Assembly (NCBI RefSeq): GCF_023078275.1
Contig: NC_062993.1
Span: forward strand, 744,001 to 808,000
DNA from: Leguminivora glycinivorella
Taxonomy: Eukaryota; Arthropoda; Insecta; Lepidoptera; Tortricidae
DNA length: 64,000 nucleotides
Direction: 5' to 3'
The notes below the pieces were generated by a model, which was given only the letters and a program-made list of their open reading frames with translations, ran no database searches and was not told the DNA's origin. Of the stretch, positions 54,811-64,000 are shown piece by piece. Position numbers and translations under genes: made by a program. Numbering within the stretch: position 1 is the first letter of the stretch; every line of letters begins with the position of its first letter.

Positions 54811-55032
54811 TTATTGCGCCATTCGCTTACTAAAGTCAGTATATTCTTGTACACTATAGAAACAGTGCTCCAAGAGAAAACTAGTCAAGTTCTTTTTAAA
54901 TTGCGTACCATTCAAAAGTTTTACACTATTTGGCAAGGCATTATATAGAGTTATGCACATATTATATGCATTCTTTTTGTAAATGGCTAAGTGGCATCGA
55001 GGTTGGTGTAAAAGATTTAAACGCAACTCGTA
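54811..55032 (-). pseudogene. LINE 1 (minus), C-terminal end and 3' tail, left piece
   Basis: On the minus strand from 55032 the frame reads YELRLNLLHQPRCHLAIYKK, then LYNALPNSVKLL and FKKNLTSFLL, ending at a stop by 54811. The order Y-x-x-R...P-x-C-x-LA...YN-x-LP...FK-x-x-L is the C-terminus of CR1-type LINE polyproteins. The upstream residues of the same frame are found at 60047-60500, beyond the inserted plus-strand LINE. AATAAAAT follows the stop. The frame is unbroken here. Confidence 0.7.
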
Positions 55033-55034
55033 AA

Positions 55035-55860
55035 CCTGATTCACCGCGCAAACTCGTTGTTTGTCATCAAAACATTCGCGCACTTGACAATAAGACCCAG
55101 AAGATGGAAATATTGTTACGTAATGAACTGCAATGCGACGTGCTTGCAATCACAGAACATTGGTTAACCGACGATAAATTAAAATGTGTATGTCTAGATG
55201 AGTTTAGATTAATTTCATGTTTTTGCCGCTCGAGTTACGAACACGGTGGCTCGTGTATATATGTACGCACAAATTTAAAGGCTGTTGAAAATGTTTATTT
55301 AACTTCATTATCAGAGGAACGATACTGTGAAATATCGGCAGTCGATTTAATAGACTTTAACGTCACCATTGTTTGTATTTACAGGTCTAACTGTGGAATA
55401 AGTAGTAACGAATTCCTTTGGTACTTAGAACGTCTGCTCGATAAAATAAGTACTGTGAATCGAGATTGCATAATATTAGGTGATACGAACATAGACGATA
55501 CGGAGAGCAATGTTAGACCAGAATTAAAAAAATTATATGATCTACTTGCGACTCATGACTTTAGGAACTTGGTGAACTTTCCGACTAGGGTGACGGCTAC
55601 CACATCCACCAGCCTCGACCATGTGTACTGGAACGGTGACCGCTCGACGCTGCGCGCCGCGCCCGTCGTCACGCACCTCAGCGACCACCTCGCCGTGCGC
55701 GCCGAGCTGCTGCGCCCGCGCGCCCCGCCCCGCCCCCTCACCCGCCGCGCAAGGCTTATCTCGCCGCGATCCTACCTCGAATTTAGACAGGCTATCCAAA
55801 GCGTAGATTGGGATGAAATTTTGCACCGTAACAATGAATCCGTAAACCGATTAACTATGA
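55035..55860 (+). pseudogene. LINE 2 APE-type endonuclease region
   Basis: The endonuclease nicks target DNA to prime reverse transcription. Starting at CCT 55035 (the ATG at 54930 lies in LINE 1 and is not its start), the frame reads RKLVVCHQNIRALDNKTQ. The metal-binding and active-site motifs follow in order: QNIR (N), ITEHWL (E), IYRS, GDTNID (D, N), LDHVYW and SDH (H), all present. A very GC-rich tract at 55640-55760 encodes the SDH region. The frame ends near 55877. Coding continues in another frame from about 55860, so there is a frameshift between endonuclease and polymerase. This makes the copy inactive as it stands. Confidence 0.8.
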
Positions 55861-55861
55861 A

Positions 55862-57260
55862 TTACTGTTCTCAAAAATAAATTTGAAATCTGCTTCCCTC
55901 TCAAAACTATTAATAACAGAAAATCAGATTCATGGGTAACGACTGAAATGTATAATATTAAAACATTAATGTTCGAAATAACTGATTTAGCAAACCGCTT
56001 ACCGGATAACGTACATATAAAAAATCTTATCGCTAGTATGAGCTTAAAATATAATAGTCTACTTCATTCAAGAAAGGCAGTGTTTTACGAAAATAAAATT
56101 GTTAACAGTTCAAACACAATCAAAACAATGTGGGCGGTAATCAACAGAGAAAAAGGTAAGGCACCCCATGACCCTGTGGATTTTACTGACATCATTTTGG
56201 ACTCAAATGGACATAAATTTACAACAAAAAAAGCGGCAGCAGATGCCATGAACAATAGACTCGCGAGCGCAGCTGCGACGTGCGGGGCGCCCCCCGCGGA
56301 CGTGTCGCGCGCGCGCGCCCTGCTGCGCGCCGCCCGCCCGCCCTCGGACCGATGCATTAGACTGAAGCCATTCACACCTGACGAAGTATACCGCATCATC
56401 ATTTCTAATTTAGCCAAAAAACCAACACGCGATATTTATGACCTCTCCGTGACGCTGATTAACTCCTCTGCAGCTGAACTGTCCCCTATTCTCACCGTCA
56501 TATACAACAGGTGCCTCCGAGAAGGCGTCTTCCCTGATCCACTAAAGGAAAGCCGCATCTGTCCGCTTTATAAGGGTAAGGGAAGGAGGGACGACCTCGA
56601 CGGCTACAGACCTGTCGCGATTATACCCGTACTAGCAAAGATCTTTGAGTACGGTCTAAGTTCAAGATTAACTGAATTTTTGAAATCAACTGACGCATTA
56701 TCCGAGAGGCAATTCGCATACCGAAAAGGCCTGTCAACCACCACACTGACACGAGTGGTGGTTCGGCAAATTATGGAAGCACGCGAGCGCAAGACCCAGG
56801 TAGCTGTATTGTGTTGCGACTTGTCGAAGGCCTTCGACGTCGCGGATCGCGAAGTCCTAATCGACAAGCTGCAGCACTACGGTTTTGGAGGCTCTGCACT
56901 TGCACTAATAGCTGACTTACTACATAACAGGTCTCAAGTTGTGGTGGCTGATAGTGGTCGAGTACGATCGGACACAGTCTCAACGAGTATGGGAGTTGCC
57001 CAAGGATCGTCCGTCTCCAATATCCTCTTCACGCTACTGCTAAACGATCTTCCTAACGCCATCGATACCGGAGAGACGTTTATGTACGCTGATGATGTAG
57101 CTGTGGTGGTTGACGCCTCGACCTATGATGAACTCGAACACAAATTAAACTTAACCGCTGCATCTGTGTCAAAGTGGTTTATGGCTAACGGACTTATATT
57201 AAACACCAAAAAGACTCAGTTTATCCACTTTGACCTCTCAAGCCGACAAACAAGACCACT
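55862..57260 (+). pseudogene. LINE 2 reverse transcriptase, N-terminal and core part
   Basis: Reverse transcriptase core. Upstream of the ATG at 55948 the same frame is open (reading KTINNRKSDSWVTTEMYNIK), showing that the real coding region continues from the endonuclease through a frameshift. Motifs in order: RICPLYKGKG, DGYRPVAIIPVLAKIFE, LSERQFAYRKGLSTTT, CDLSKAFDVADREVL, GVAQGSSVSNILFTLLLNDL, and the catalytic FMYADD near 57082, followed by KWFMANGLILNTKKTQFIHF. Both catalytic aspartates are present. The GC-rich tract at 56270-56345 codes for an Ala/Arg-rich linker. At 57260 the frame runs into a DNA element and soon meets a stop at 57396. Confidence 0.85.
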
Positions 57261-58334
57261 CCCATATAACCATAATCGGTCGCCGTTCCTACGCAAATCC
57301 TCCTATTTTGTGTACACACAGGTCTTCGGGTCTCAATGCTTAGTCGCAGTACGGTCGACGTTTAGTCGCGGCGACCCAAATGGGGACGATTGGTAACAGG
57401 CACAAATGGTCACAGAAGTGACAGAAGTGTGCACTACGCGTGCACACATTGTTACCGTTTGGCGACTACTTTCCCAAAATCATTCGTTCATTTCATTCTT
57501 TTCAAATGGCGACTGTCAGAGACGTCAAAGTAAAAAAGAAATAAAATCATTTGACATTAAAATGTAATGGCGTAAGAATTTGTTAAAGATAAAATATTGT
57601 TTGCATTTGTAATATAATGTGGGCTAATTACCATGGCCAATTAAATTGCTCGAGTGATTTCATAAAATATGTCTAAATTTATCAACGCGCCATCAATTTA
57701 CCTCAGTTTAACCAGTAATAATATTATTGACTACTCGGTGTTTGCGTGTTATGTATATTGATTGGTGAAGTTTTAGTGCTCCGGTGCATATACTATACTG
57801 AAATAATAAAAATAATGCCTAGAAAACCAATAAAGTTGTTAAAATATGGATTAAGACGGTAATATTCCATGTAAAAAACAGTCGCCAAACGGTCACCAAA
57901 CGGTCGACAAACGGTCGCAAAATGGTCGCAGCGTACACGCGTGACCGAAAGCAAAATGGCTTCTTGTATTAATTTTTTCCAGGTATCCTCAAACTTTATA
58001 AACAATTAAATATGCCGTCGTACTCAGTTGCCCTCACTAAAGAAGATTAAAAAAAATTGTAACGTGCGTACCGAGCTGCTGGGTTGTAAAGGATCGGGGA
58101 TCATATTATTATGGTCTTCTATAGAGCAACTAGTATTTTGCGGCATTTCACAATTGACACTTGTTGAAGTAGTCGTCATTAATATTACTATCAACATTAA
58201 TTTCAGCGATCTGTACTTCTTTTGTCAAGATTTTTGTATAGATAAGTGTCTACAAATTTGTAATGTTAAAGAGACATAAATAAAACGTAGTAGAGTAAAT
58301 AATGTGTTTTTTTTGTAACCCAAACAAAATACTT

Positions 58335-58590
58335 GTAGATACGAGTGCGGAAAAGAGGAAAATCGATACGAGTAGCGATAAATTAATACACGAACGAAGG
58401 TAGTGTTTTAAATCGACACGAGTTGTGAATGTCCTTTTCGCACGTGTATCGTACGACGATTTTCAGTACCTAAATCTAAGCTAAGAGTTTCGACCAGACA
58501 AGAAAAGAATCATTGCTTGATTTGCTCGCACTACTGCGTTAAAAAAAGCAGCATCTGTACTGAAAAAAACTATCATTGCGCAACAGAAAT
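58335..58590. mobile_element. Palindrome-rich MITE, ATCTGTACTGAAAAA family, copy 2
   Basis: Shares GATAAATTAATACACGAACG, GTGTTTTAAATCGACACGAG, TCGCACGTGTATCGTACGAC and CATCTGTACTGAAAAAA with copy 1 at 10880-11110. It lies inside the DNA element that splits LINE 2. Confidence 0.65.
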
Positions 58591-58970
58591 TCTATTAATA
58601 TCACAGTAAATACTCTATTTCATTTGATTCCTACTTTTATTGTGTAAAGCAACACTACACTTCATTTTTGTCAATAAGAATTAAAAATTATATATTTAAT
58701 ACATTAAGTGACTATAAAGTGCTTATCTATTTGTATTATCATTCTGCACTTTTCTTAACTTTCCCACATTTCTATAAAATGTCGAAGAGTGCTTAAATGG
58801 TCGTCGTCGTTTATTATTATTTAATTCGCTCATATTTAAATGATTCAAAGCAACCAGTCCACAACTTCACAAGACAGTTTGAGAAACCTTCGTATTTCAG
58901 ATTGTCATTTGCGGATACAGTGGTTTAGGAGCAGTTCGGTAATCAGACCTACACATGTGTGTACAAATTC

Positions 58971-59165
58971 TGTCAATGTCACTGTCAGAAACCGTTCTGA
59001 CAGTGACAATGACAGCCACAAATTCGTCCACATGTTGTTACCGTTATGTGTGCAAACGTCGACTAATAAAGTGTCGTTAAAAGTCATTCTGACAGTGACA
59101 TTGACAGCCACAAATTCGTACACATTTTGTTACCGTAACGAGTGCACACGACGACTACATTTTGT
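58971..59165 (+). repeat. Hairpin plus 92-bp direct repeat
   Basis: TGTCACTGTCAGAA and TTCTGACAGTGACA make a perfect stem around ACCG (58977-59008). TTCTGACAGTGACAATGACA at 58995 recurs at 59087 with CCACAAATTCGTMCACAT and TTGTTACCGT following each. These lie close to the right end of the DNA element. Confidence 0.75.
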
Positions 59166-59273
59166 TATTGTATCAATACGGTCGCATTGTTTGCACGACG
59201 TTACCACGCGTTATGTCACATTTGACAGTTAGTTACTGATTTGAAGATTTTGCGACTGAAATGGTTGTATGGG

Positions 59274-59942
59274 CTGTCAGTAACGGTTAACGGTAAGCGC
59301 ATAGAACAAGTAATGAATGCCACGTTTTTTGGGTTCGAGTTGAACAGCAGTCTCACGTGGAGTTGTCATATTGATAAAGTCTGCAGTAAACTGGCTACAT
59401 CGTGCTTTGCACTTAAACGATTAGCGAGACTACTTCCGAAAGAAATGGTTCGGTCGTGCTATTTTGCGTCCATACACTCACACCTTCAGTATGGGGTCGA
59501 ACTGTGGGCGGGAGCCGCTGATTGGGAAAGGGTGTTTCGTTTACAAAAACGGGCAGTAAGAGCTATAGTGCGGATCTCTCAAACCGAAACTGCCAAACCT
59601 CACTTTAAGTCACTCGGTATTATGACGCTACCATCTCTCCTTATTTTTAAAATGGCAGTGACCACACGAGAAGAAGTAGACGCAACGCCCAACTGTAACA
59701 CGGCCCCGCGCAGGTATGAGACCCGTAGCGCGCGCGCTGGAAAGCTGCCCTGCGTGTCACATAGACTCGCTAAGTCAAGGAAACTCACACACGTCATGGG
59801 TCGCAAGATCTATAATAACCTCCCGAATGCAATAATCGCTACACCTAATATAGCAACATTTAAAACCAAACTGAAAAATTGGCTTATAGAGCAGACGTTC
59901 TATGATTATAGGGAATTCTTTCTTTACAATAATAGTTCCTAG
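59274..59942 (+). pseudogene. LINE 2 reverse transcriptase, C-terminal part
   Basis: Continuation of the polymerase frame after the insertion: LSVTVNGKRIEQV, FFGFELNSSLTWSCHI, FALKRLARLLPKEM, HSHLQYGVELWAGA, FRLQKRAVRAIV and, near the end, MGRKIYNNLPNAI, FKTKLKNWLIEQTFYDYREF before the stop at 59940. These are the usual connection and C-terminal blocks of CR1/Jockey-group LINEs. The first codons of the open frame at 59241-59273 belong to the inserted element. No break is seen in this part. Confidence 0.85.
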
Positions 59943-60046
59943 TCTTGTACTAATAATTTTTATTTATTACGATTGTATTTCAAATATTGACATGTAATTT
60001 ATCTATTACCAATAAAATGATTATGATTATTATGATTATGATTAGA

Positions 60047-60500
60047 TATTGTGATCTCTGGGTTCCAAAAAATTCTGACCTCATTTTAAATAAATCTGGG
60101 CGGGTTTTTACAAGTATACATGCTTTTTTTATATACATGCATGGCAGTGGCAATATATTTGATCTCTTAAAGAGCGGCTGACAATGATCATCAAACCACG
60201 CATTCATGATTGCACGGACACAACTTTTTTGTAATATTAAGGCTCTGTCGACATCCACCGAATTACCCCACAGTAATAGCCCGTAATTGAGCACAGACGA
60301 CACAACACCATGATATGCAGTGAGTGCTGCTTCCATGCTAACAGTATTTCTCAGTTTTCTTAATGCAAATACGAATCTGGCCAATCTACTGCAAACGTTA
60401 TTGATATGTTCCTTCCAATTTAGATGCTCATCTATAATTAATCCTAAAAACTTTATATTTTCACATATTGATATAGGTACACTATTATAATCTATATTTA
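60047..60500 (-). pseudogene. LINE 1 (minus), polymerase C-terminal region, right piece
   Basis: On the minus strand from about 60500 an unbroken frame reads VPISICENIKFLGLIIDEHL, NNVCSRLARFVFALRKL, LNYGLLLWGN, ILQKSCVRAIM and EFFGTQRSQY, ending at the LINE 2 junction. It continues in frame with the piece at 54811-55032. FLGLIID then NYGLLLWG are typical blocks downstream of the reverse transcriptase core. The run of Ile residues read beyond the junction comes from the LINE 2 tail. The upstream core is missing beyond about 60500, so LINE 1 is itself 5'-truncated. Confidence 0.75.
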
Positions 60501-60504
60501 ACCC

Positions 60505-61440
60505 TTAAATCGACAAGGAAAAAAAATCTCGAAAAAATGGGGTTGCATCTTTTTTTTGAAGTTATTATGTGATAATTAATTGTAGAAAAATCGTAAAAAA
60601 AATATATTTATAATAGTTTTGAAAAAAACCTATGTCAAGTATGTTGGACACTGCCAGGTTTGCTGTAATGATAGCGTCAGGATGGAGTTAGGAGAAGACG
60701 TGCAGTATTTTGGACAATGCCGAGTATACGGTATTTTATCCGCATACGGTTTTTTTTATCAAATTATTTTATTTTGCTAATTATAAAACACTTGTGTTTT
60801 TTCCATAAGAACATCCTGTAATAAAAAATATATTGATATAATAAACATGTGTCATCCAATTTTTTTGGGAGATAATTTCATAGCTTTTAAGGTGATCATA
60901 TTTTTCCAGTTATTGACACATATATTTAACATAAAATTAAACGAGCCGAATGTCATAAGAAACAGTAACGTAGAAGCTATTGTTTGTATTATAAGCATGT
61001 GCATTTATCAAAAATTTCATAAGAAATTTCTTTATTGAAATTGGCTCTTCCTTGTAACGGACTAATAGGGAAAGTACTCAGTAAAAATTTTTTTTTATCC
61101 ATTTGGCTCAATAACCTGTAGTATACCAAATAACGAACTTGTTGAGGTTTTAAAATATCTAAAAATCATATATCATTGTTATTTACAATAAAAAAATCAT
61201 AAAAAAAGAATTGTTTTTAATCTTCGTTTACTTGGCAACGTCCAACATACTGGACGTAGCAAAACTATCGTGAACTTGACAACGGGTAAAATACTGCACA
61301 CTGCACTTTTCAAGTGTCTAATACCCATAAAAACAACACCTTTTCGTGTTATTTAGACTGTGAAAACAAACAGAACATAACATAAGTAACATATGAAGTT
61401 AAGAAAAACGGCCAGAACAGTTTTAACTTGTTAACGTCTT
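60505..61440. other. AT-rich stretch with an inverted motif pair
   Basis: AAGTATGTTGGACACTGCCA (60637) has an inverted relative near 61235-61258 (GGCAACGTCCAACATACTGG), and GTGCAGTATTTTGGAC (60700) has one near 61288. This suggests a diverged inverted-repeat element of about 670 bp. No coding sequence. Confidence 0.4.
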
Positions 61441-61446
61441 GACAAT

Positions 61447-61727
61447 GGGCATTTTCAGAATTTGGGACCCCCCAATAAGCTTAAATTGTTAACAAGAATT
61501 AACTCACTGTCAGTTTTGTGACGATAATTAAGCATGACATTTCTATAAAAATATTGTTTTTGTGTTATTACATAAACTTTAAGCGATAACCTACATTCAG
61601 AATGTGAAAAAAGTAAATTTTTAGACAGATTTTATGCTTCATTCATTGTCGTCACTAAACTAATAGCGATTTAATTTTTGTTCACAACTTATGCTAATTG
61701 GGAAGTCCCAAATTCTGAAAATGCCCC
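61447..61727. mobile_element. Foldback MITE, GGGCATTTTCA family, copy 3 (intact)
   Basis: GGGCATTTTCAGAATTTGGG and TCCCAAATTCTGAAAATGCC are the inverted ends. Inside are TTGTTAACAAGAATTAACTC, TTTTGTGACGATAATTAAGC and AGACAGATTTTATGC. It is the reference for the split copy at 36006-36828. Confidence 0.85.
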
Positions 61728-61798
61728 AATAAAGGCATGTTCTGATATTAGTTAGGGTTTCGGCAGCTTCGATATTTCTGATGGCGACTGTACATAGT

Positions 61799-61878
61799 AC
61801 AGTGAGCTGCATAATTGCATGGAGAGATTATGAAAGAATTCATTGACAAATTCGCCATCCACTTTAGCAGCTCACTGA
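61799..61878. mobile_element. Short palindromic element, CAGCTGC family, copy 4
   Basis: CAGTGAGCTGCATAATTGCA and CCACTTTAGCAGCTCACTG are the arms; the centre is GAAAGAATTCATTGAC. Length about 80 bp. Confidence 0.75.
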
Positions 61879-61879
61879 C

Positions 61880-62880
61880 CTCAATGTATGTAGTACATTT
61901 TATGTTGTTTTTAAAGATGACTTTCCTCTAAATCTTAAATATAATTCGTTTTCCCAAATGTTGATATTATTTTACAGCAATTTTTATTAATTTTTTAAAA
62001 CAGCAATTTAAAAATAATTAACCCTCGATATAGCGAAACATGTCGAACGCTATATCGACTTAATACGTGAGTAACCCGCTTAAAATATTTTAAATATAAT
62101 TAAACCTAAAAAATCACATCCCGGCTTAATAAACAAACAGTTTTATTACCTCAAGATAATTCATAAAGATAACATTTATGCAACGTGCTATAAAAAGAGT
62201 TTAAGCGACATATATTTTTATGAAACACTGTCGTTTTGGAAGTGTTATAATGGCTCATTTTGAAACCTTTATCGTTTATTAAACGTCATTAAGTATGATT
62301 TATTTGCTACTTGGCGACACTCTTGCTTTATTCAAACGTATGTTAATTTTAAATATTATAAAATGTTAGCCATCTAAAGTTATTATGTAGGTATTTCATA
62401 ATTATAATGGCTGTTTTTCTAATAGTTTGTTTGCAACTTTGAAAGTAGTTATGATCTTCCAAAGACATTTCCAAACGCATTTTTATTCTATGTGTCTACC
62501 ATTTCTTGTTAATGGTTCACTATTGTCTTGCAGAAACTTTTTTCGCATATAATAGGGAACTTGACTGTAGTTAAAATAAAATATTTTATACCATGCACGA
62601 AATAAAGCATCAGATAATAATTATAAGAAAAACATGGACAGAAGTTACGTCTACGGTTCTTAGCACGCGACTTAGCGAAGTCGAAGGATTACACTTTCTG
62701 CTGGACATCTTTTGGAAGAGTGTACTTAAGGAAAAGTACGAACTCAAGAGTTATTGAGATAACAAGTGAGTCACAAGTACAGAGACTTTTCCAAGAAACG
62801 TGACTATATCTAATAGCTATACGGTTAGATTTTACATACTTTATTCTCGCATGCATAACCTGTATTCTTAGTGGTTATAA
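61880..62880. other. Non-coding stretch
   Basis: AT-rich. The palindromic pair ATATAGCG / CGCTATAT near 62029-62055 is the only structure noted. Confidence 0.3.
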
Positions 62881-63251
62881 TTGTTACTCTACACTCCTTT
62901 CTCTCACACACAACACAATATGTCACGCACATATGCTATACCTAATACTCCATATAAAATACACAACTCACACATATTCAACCAACACTCATAACATGTA
63001 TTTGTATTCTTATTTATTCTATGTGACTTATTTGTCATTACTAACTCTATACAAACCATTCGCCCCTAGTACTCACTCCACAGAATCAATTTTATTTATA
63101 ATTCGCAATCGAATATCACCCAACAACCTCCCAACTACCTTACACAATTCTAGTAGCTACAACCGAAAATATTATATAAATAACACCTTCTGGCGACTGC
63201 AAAACTGCACCGCCATATCGCAACCCAATAAAGTCCCTATTCGTCCACTAT
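62880..63251 (+). other. Probable 5' region of LINE 3
   Basis: An A/C-rich, G-poor stretch precedes the LINE 3 endonuclease start. A plus-strand open frame (62933-63259) runs through it and overlaps the next ATG, but its composition is low-complexity and it shows no zinc knuckle or other ORF1 feature. I read it as 5' UTR or remains of ORF1. Confidence 0.4.
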
Positions 63252-64000
63252 ATGGATAGTCGACTAACGACGCTGAATGACATCGACTATACAGAGATAA
63301 CATTTGCCTGTGAGTGTGACGTCCAGGATTTATCAAAGCGTGTATCGTTAACTAATGACGACTTAACAATTATTTCACAGAATATTCGAAGCATATATGC
63401 AAACCTTGATGATCTAAATATTACACTTTCTATTATGGATTTACGTGTAGACATTCTAATATTGACTGAATGTAGACTCAACCCCCTTAAGCCTATTCCA
63501 CTTCTTCAAAATTACACGTCTTTTGCTACTTCAAATAACCACAACCAAAATGATGGAGTGGTGAGTTATACAAGTTGTTATCTAGACTCGATGGCAAGTG
63601 AAATTAAGCTTTGCGATGCTACATGTGTCCAATTAAAAATAAAACAGACAATCATATTAGGTATATACCGCTCCCCGTCAAACTCTGATGCATCCAGCTT
63701 TCTTAATTCTCTTGAAACATATCTACGAACACTAAAAACAGCTAAAACCATAGTTATCACTGGTGACCTCAATATTAATCTTATCCCAAGATCTCAGGAA
63801 TCAACCTCTGACAGAACAAATAGAAACAATTACCTAAATATGCTCTCAACTCTTGGTTTCCTCCCTAGTCATACATTACCTACAAGGGGTGCGAACTGTC
63901 TGGATCATTTTATGGTTAAAACAGATTTCGGTAGATCCTCAGTCTTTACAGCTATTCTAAACACATCTATCACAGATCACCTTACAACATTTTTGGCCCT
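63252..64000 (+). CDS. LINE 3 APE-type endonuclease, start of ORF2 (cut by window end)
   Basis: An uninterrupted frame of 249 codons runs from ATG 63252 to the window edge, so its C-terminus and any polymerase lie outside. Endonuclease motifs in order: ISQNIRSIYANL (Asn about residue 44), ILTECRL (Glu about 73), LGIYRSPS (about 136-142), ITGDLNINL (Asp and Asn about 172-174), NCLDHFMV (about 215-222) and SITDHLTT (His about 242). These are the catalytic and metal-binding residues of APE-type LINE endonucleases and all are present. The nearest classes are CR1/Jockey group. No stop or frameshift is visible, unlike LINE 2, so this may be a younger copy. Start choice: the first in-frame ATG before the QNIR block. 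Confidence 0.8.
   Translation, partial: MDSRLTTLNDIDYTEITFACECDVQDLSKRVSLTNDDLTIISQNIRSIYANLDDLNITLSIMDLRVDILILTECRLNPLKPIPLLQNYTSFATSNNHNQNDGVVSYTSCYLDSMASEIKLCDATCVQLKIKQTIILGIYRSPSNSDASSFLNSLETYLRTLKTAKTIVITGDLNINLIPRSQESTSDRTNRNNYLNMLSTLGFLPSHTLPTRGANCLDHFMVKTDFGRSSVFTAILNTSITDHLTTFLA

Larger units (their letters stand above)
57261..59273. mobile_element. 2,013-bp DNA element inserted in LINE 2
   Basis: The ends CCCATATAACCAT and ATGGTTGTATGGG are imperfect inverted repeats, with further GTCGC similarity inward. CT flanks both ends (57259-57260 and 59274-59275). Taking out the element plus one CT leaves the polymerase frame continuous, so the boundaries are well placed. Internal features: tandem GGTCGCMAAACGGTC-like units near 57882-57935, a palindromic MITE at 58335-58590, a hairpin at 58971-59014 and a 92-bp direct repeat at 58995-59165. 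No transposase was recognised, so I call it non-autonomous; the superfamily is unknown. Confidence 0.75.
55033..60046 (+). mobile_element. LINE 2 (plus), 5'-truncated, carrying a DNA-element insertion
   Basis: A non-LTR retrotransposon inserted into minus-strand LINE 1. It starts abruptly inside the endonuclease region (5' truncation) and ends in a (GATTAT)n-type tail at 60013-60046. Without the 2,013-bp insertion (57261-59273) it is about 3.0 kb. It encodes an APE-type endonuclease and a reverse transcriptase. The left junction splits a Tyr-Glu-Leu-Arg run of LINE 1 and the right junction resumes the same LINE 1 frame. CR1/Jockey group by its general layout; exact clade not determined. Confidence 0.85.

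Noticed and set aside
54930..55034. ATG at 54930 as start of the endonuclease protein
   Set aside because: This part lies in the minus-strand LINE 1. The plus-strand LINE begins only at about 55033, so the first 35 residues are chance.
55542..55826. Minus-strand Gly/Ala/Arg-rich open frames over the GC-rich tract
   Set aside because: Shadows of the plus-strand endonuclease frame caused by high GC content.
57262..57396. C-terminal 45 residues of the polymerase open frame
   Set aside because: They are encoded by the inserted DNA element, not by the LINE.
58840..59232. 130-residue open frame inside the DNA element
   Set aside because: It runs through a hairpin and a 92-bp direct repeat and shows no transposase motif.
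59980..60046. Poly-isoleucine tail of a minus-strand open frame
   Set aside because: It is the reverse of the (GATTAT)n tail of LINE 2; the real LINE 1 frame is broken at the junction.
1..64000. CRISPR array, rRNA genes or bacterial-type operons
   Set aside because: Direct repeats here are tandem duplications or dispersed elements without regular spacers; the sequence is clearly eukaryotic and no rRNA blocks are seen.

Overview
This is an AT-rich eukaryotic window, almost certainly from a moth or butterfly (Lepidoptera). I base that on recognised repeat styles: tRNA-headed SINEs, LINE 3' tails ending in GCAATAAAG or (GAT)n, hairpin-CTAG ends of Helitron type, CCGT-rich elements opening with AGGGTTCCGTAG, and many MITEs. 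No database was searched, so the species and chromosome are unknown. No complete host gene was found. The window reads as gene-poor sequence built mostly from nested transposable elements at different stages of decay.

Layout. 0-6 kb is mostly anonymous AT-rich DNA with one convincing host-type exon: a THAP zinc-finger start with a splice donor (846-955). 6-17.6 kb holds a foldback, LINE tails, SINEs, a 1-kb TTAA-flanked element full of TACGGGG palindromes (14.2-15.2 kb) and a repeat split by a LINE tail. 18.9-24 kb holds an inverted pair of related MITEs, a 216-bp foldback and a 1.9-kb hAT element with an 8-bp target duplication, transposase remains and an inner inverted-repeat element. 24.5-36 kb holds SINEs, Helitron-like ends, a 1.3-kb inverted-repeat element with repeated CACCAAAATT sites, and a Penelope-like fragment. 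36-43 kb holds LINE fragments, small elements with target duplications and a second Penelope-like fragment. 43.4-45.8 kb is a hexanucleotide minisatellite followed by a ~450-bp tandem array. 46-53 kb holds a SINE split by a CCGT element and several tandem duplications.

The best-resolved structure is at 54.8-60.5 kb, where four insertion levels can be read. A minus-strand LINE is split by a 5'-truncated plus-strand LINE (endonuclease and reverse transcriptase). That LINE is split inside its reverse transcriptase gene by a 2,013-bp DNA element, which in turn carries a palindromic MITE. The window ends inside another LINE, whose endonuclease reading frame (63,252 to the edge) is open.

The genes do not work together as a pathway; nearly all recognisable coding sequence belongs to mobile elements. 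No CRISPR array, rRNA gene or convincing true tRNA gene was seen. The most unusual structures are the palindrome array at 14.2-15.2 kb, the CACCAAAATT array at 26.1-27.4 kb and the four-level nest.
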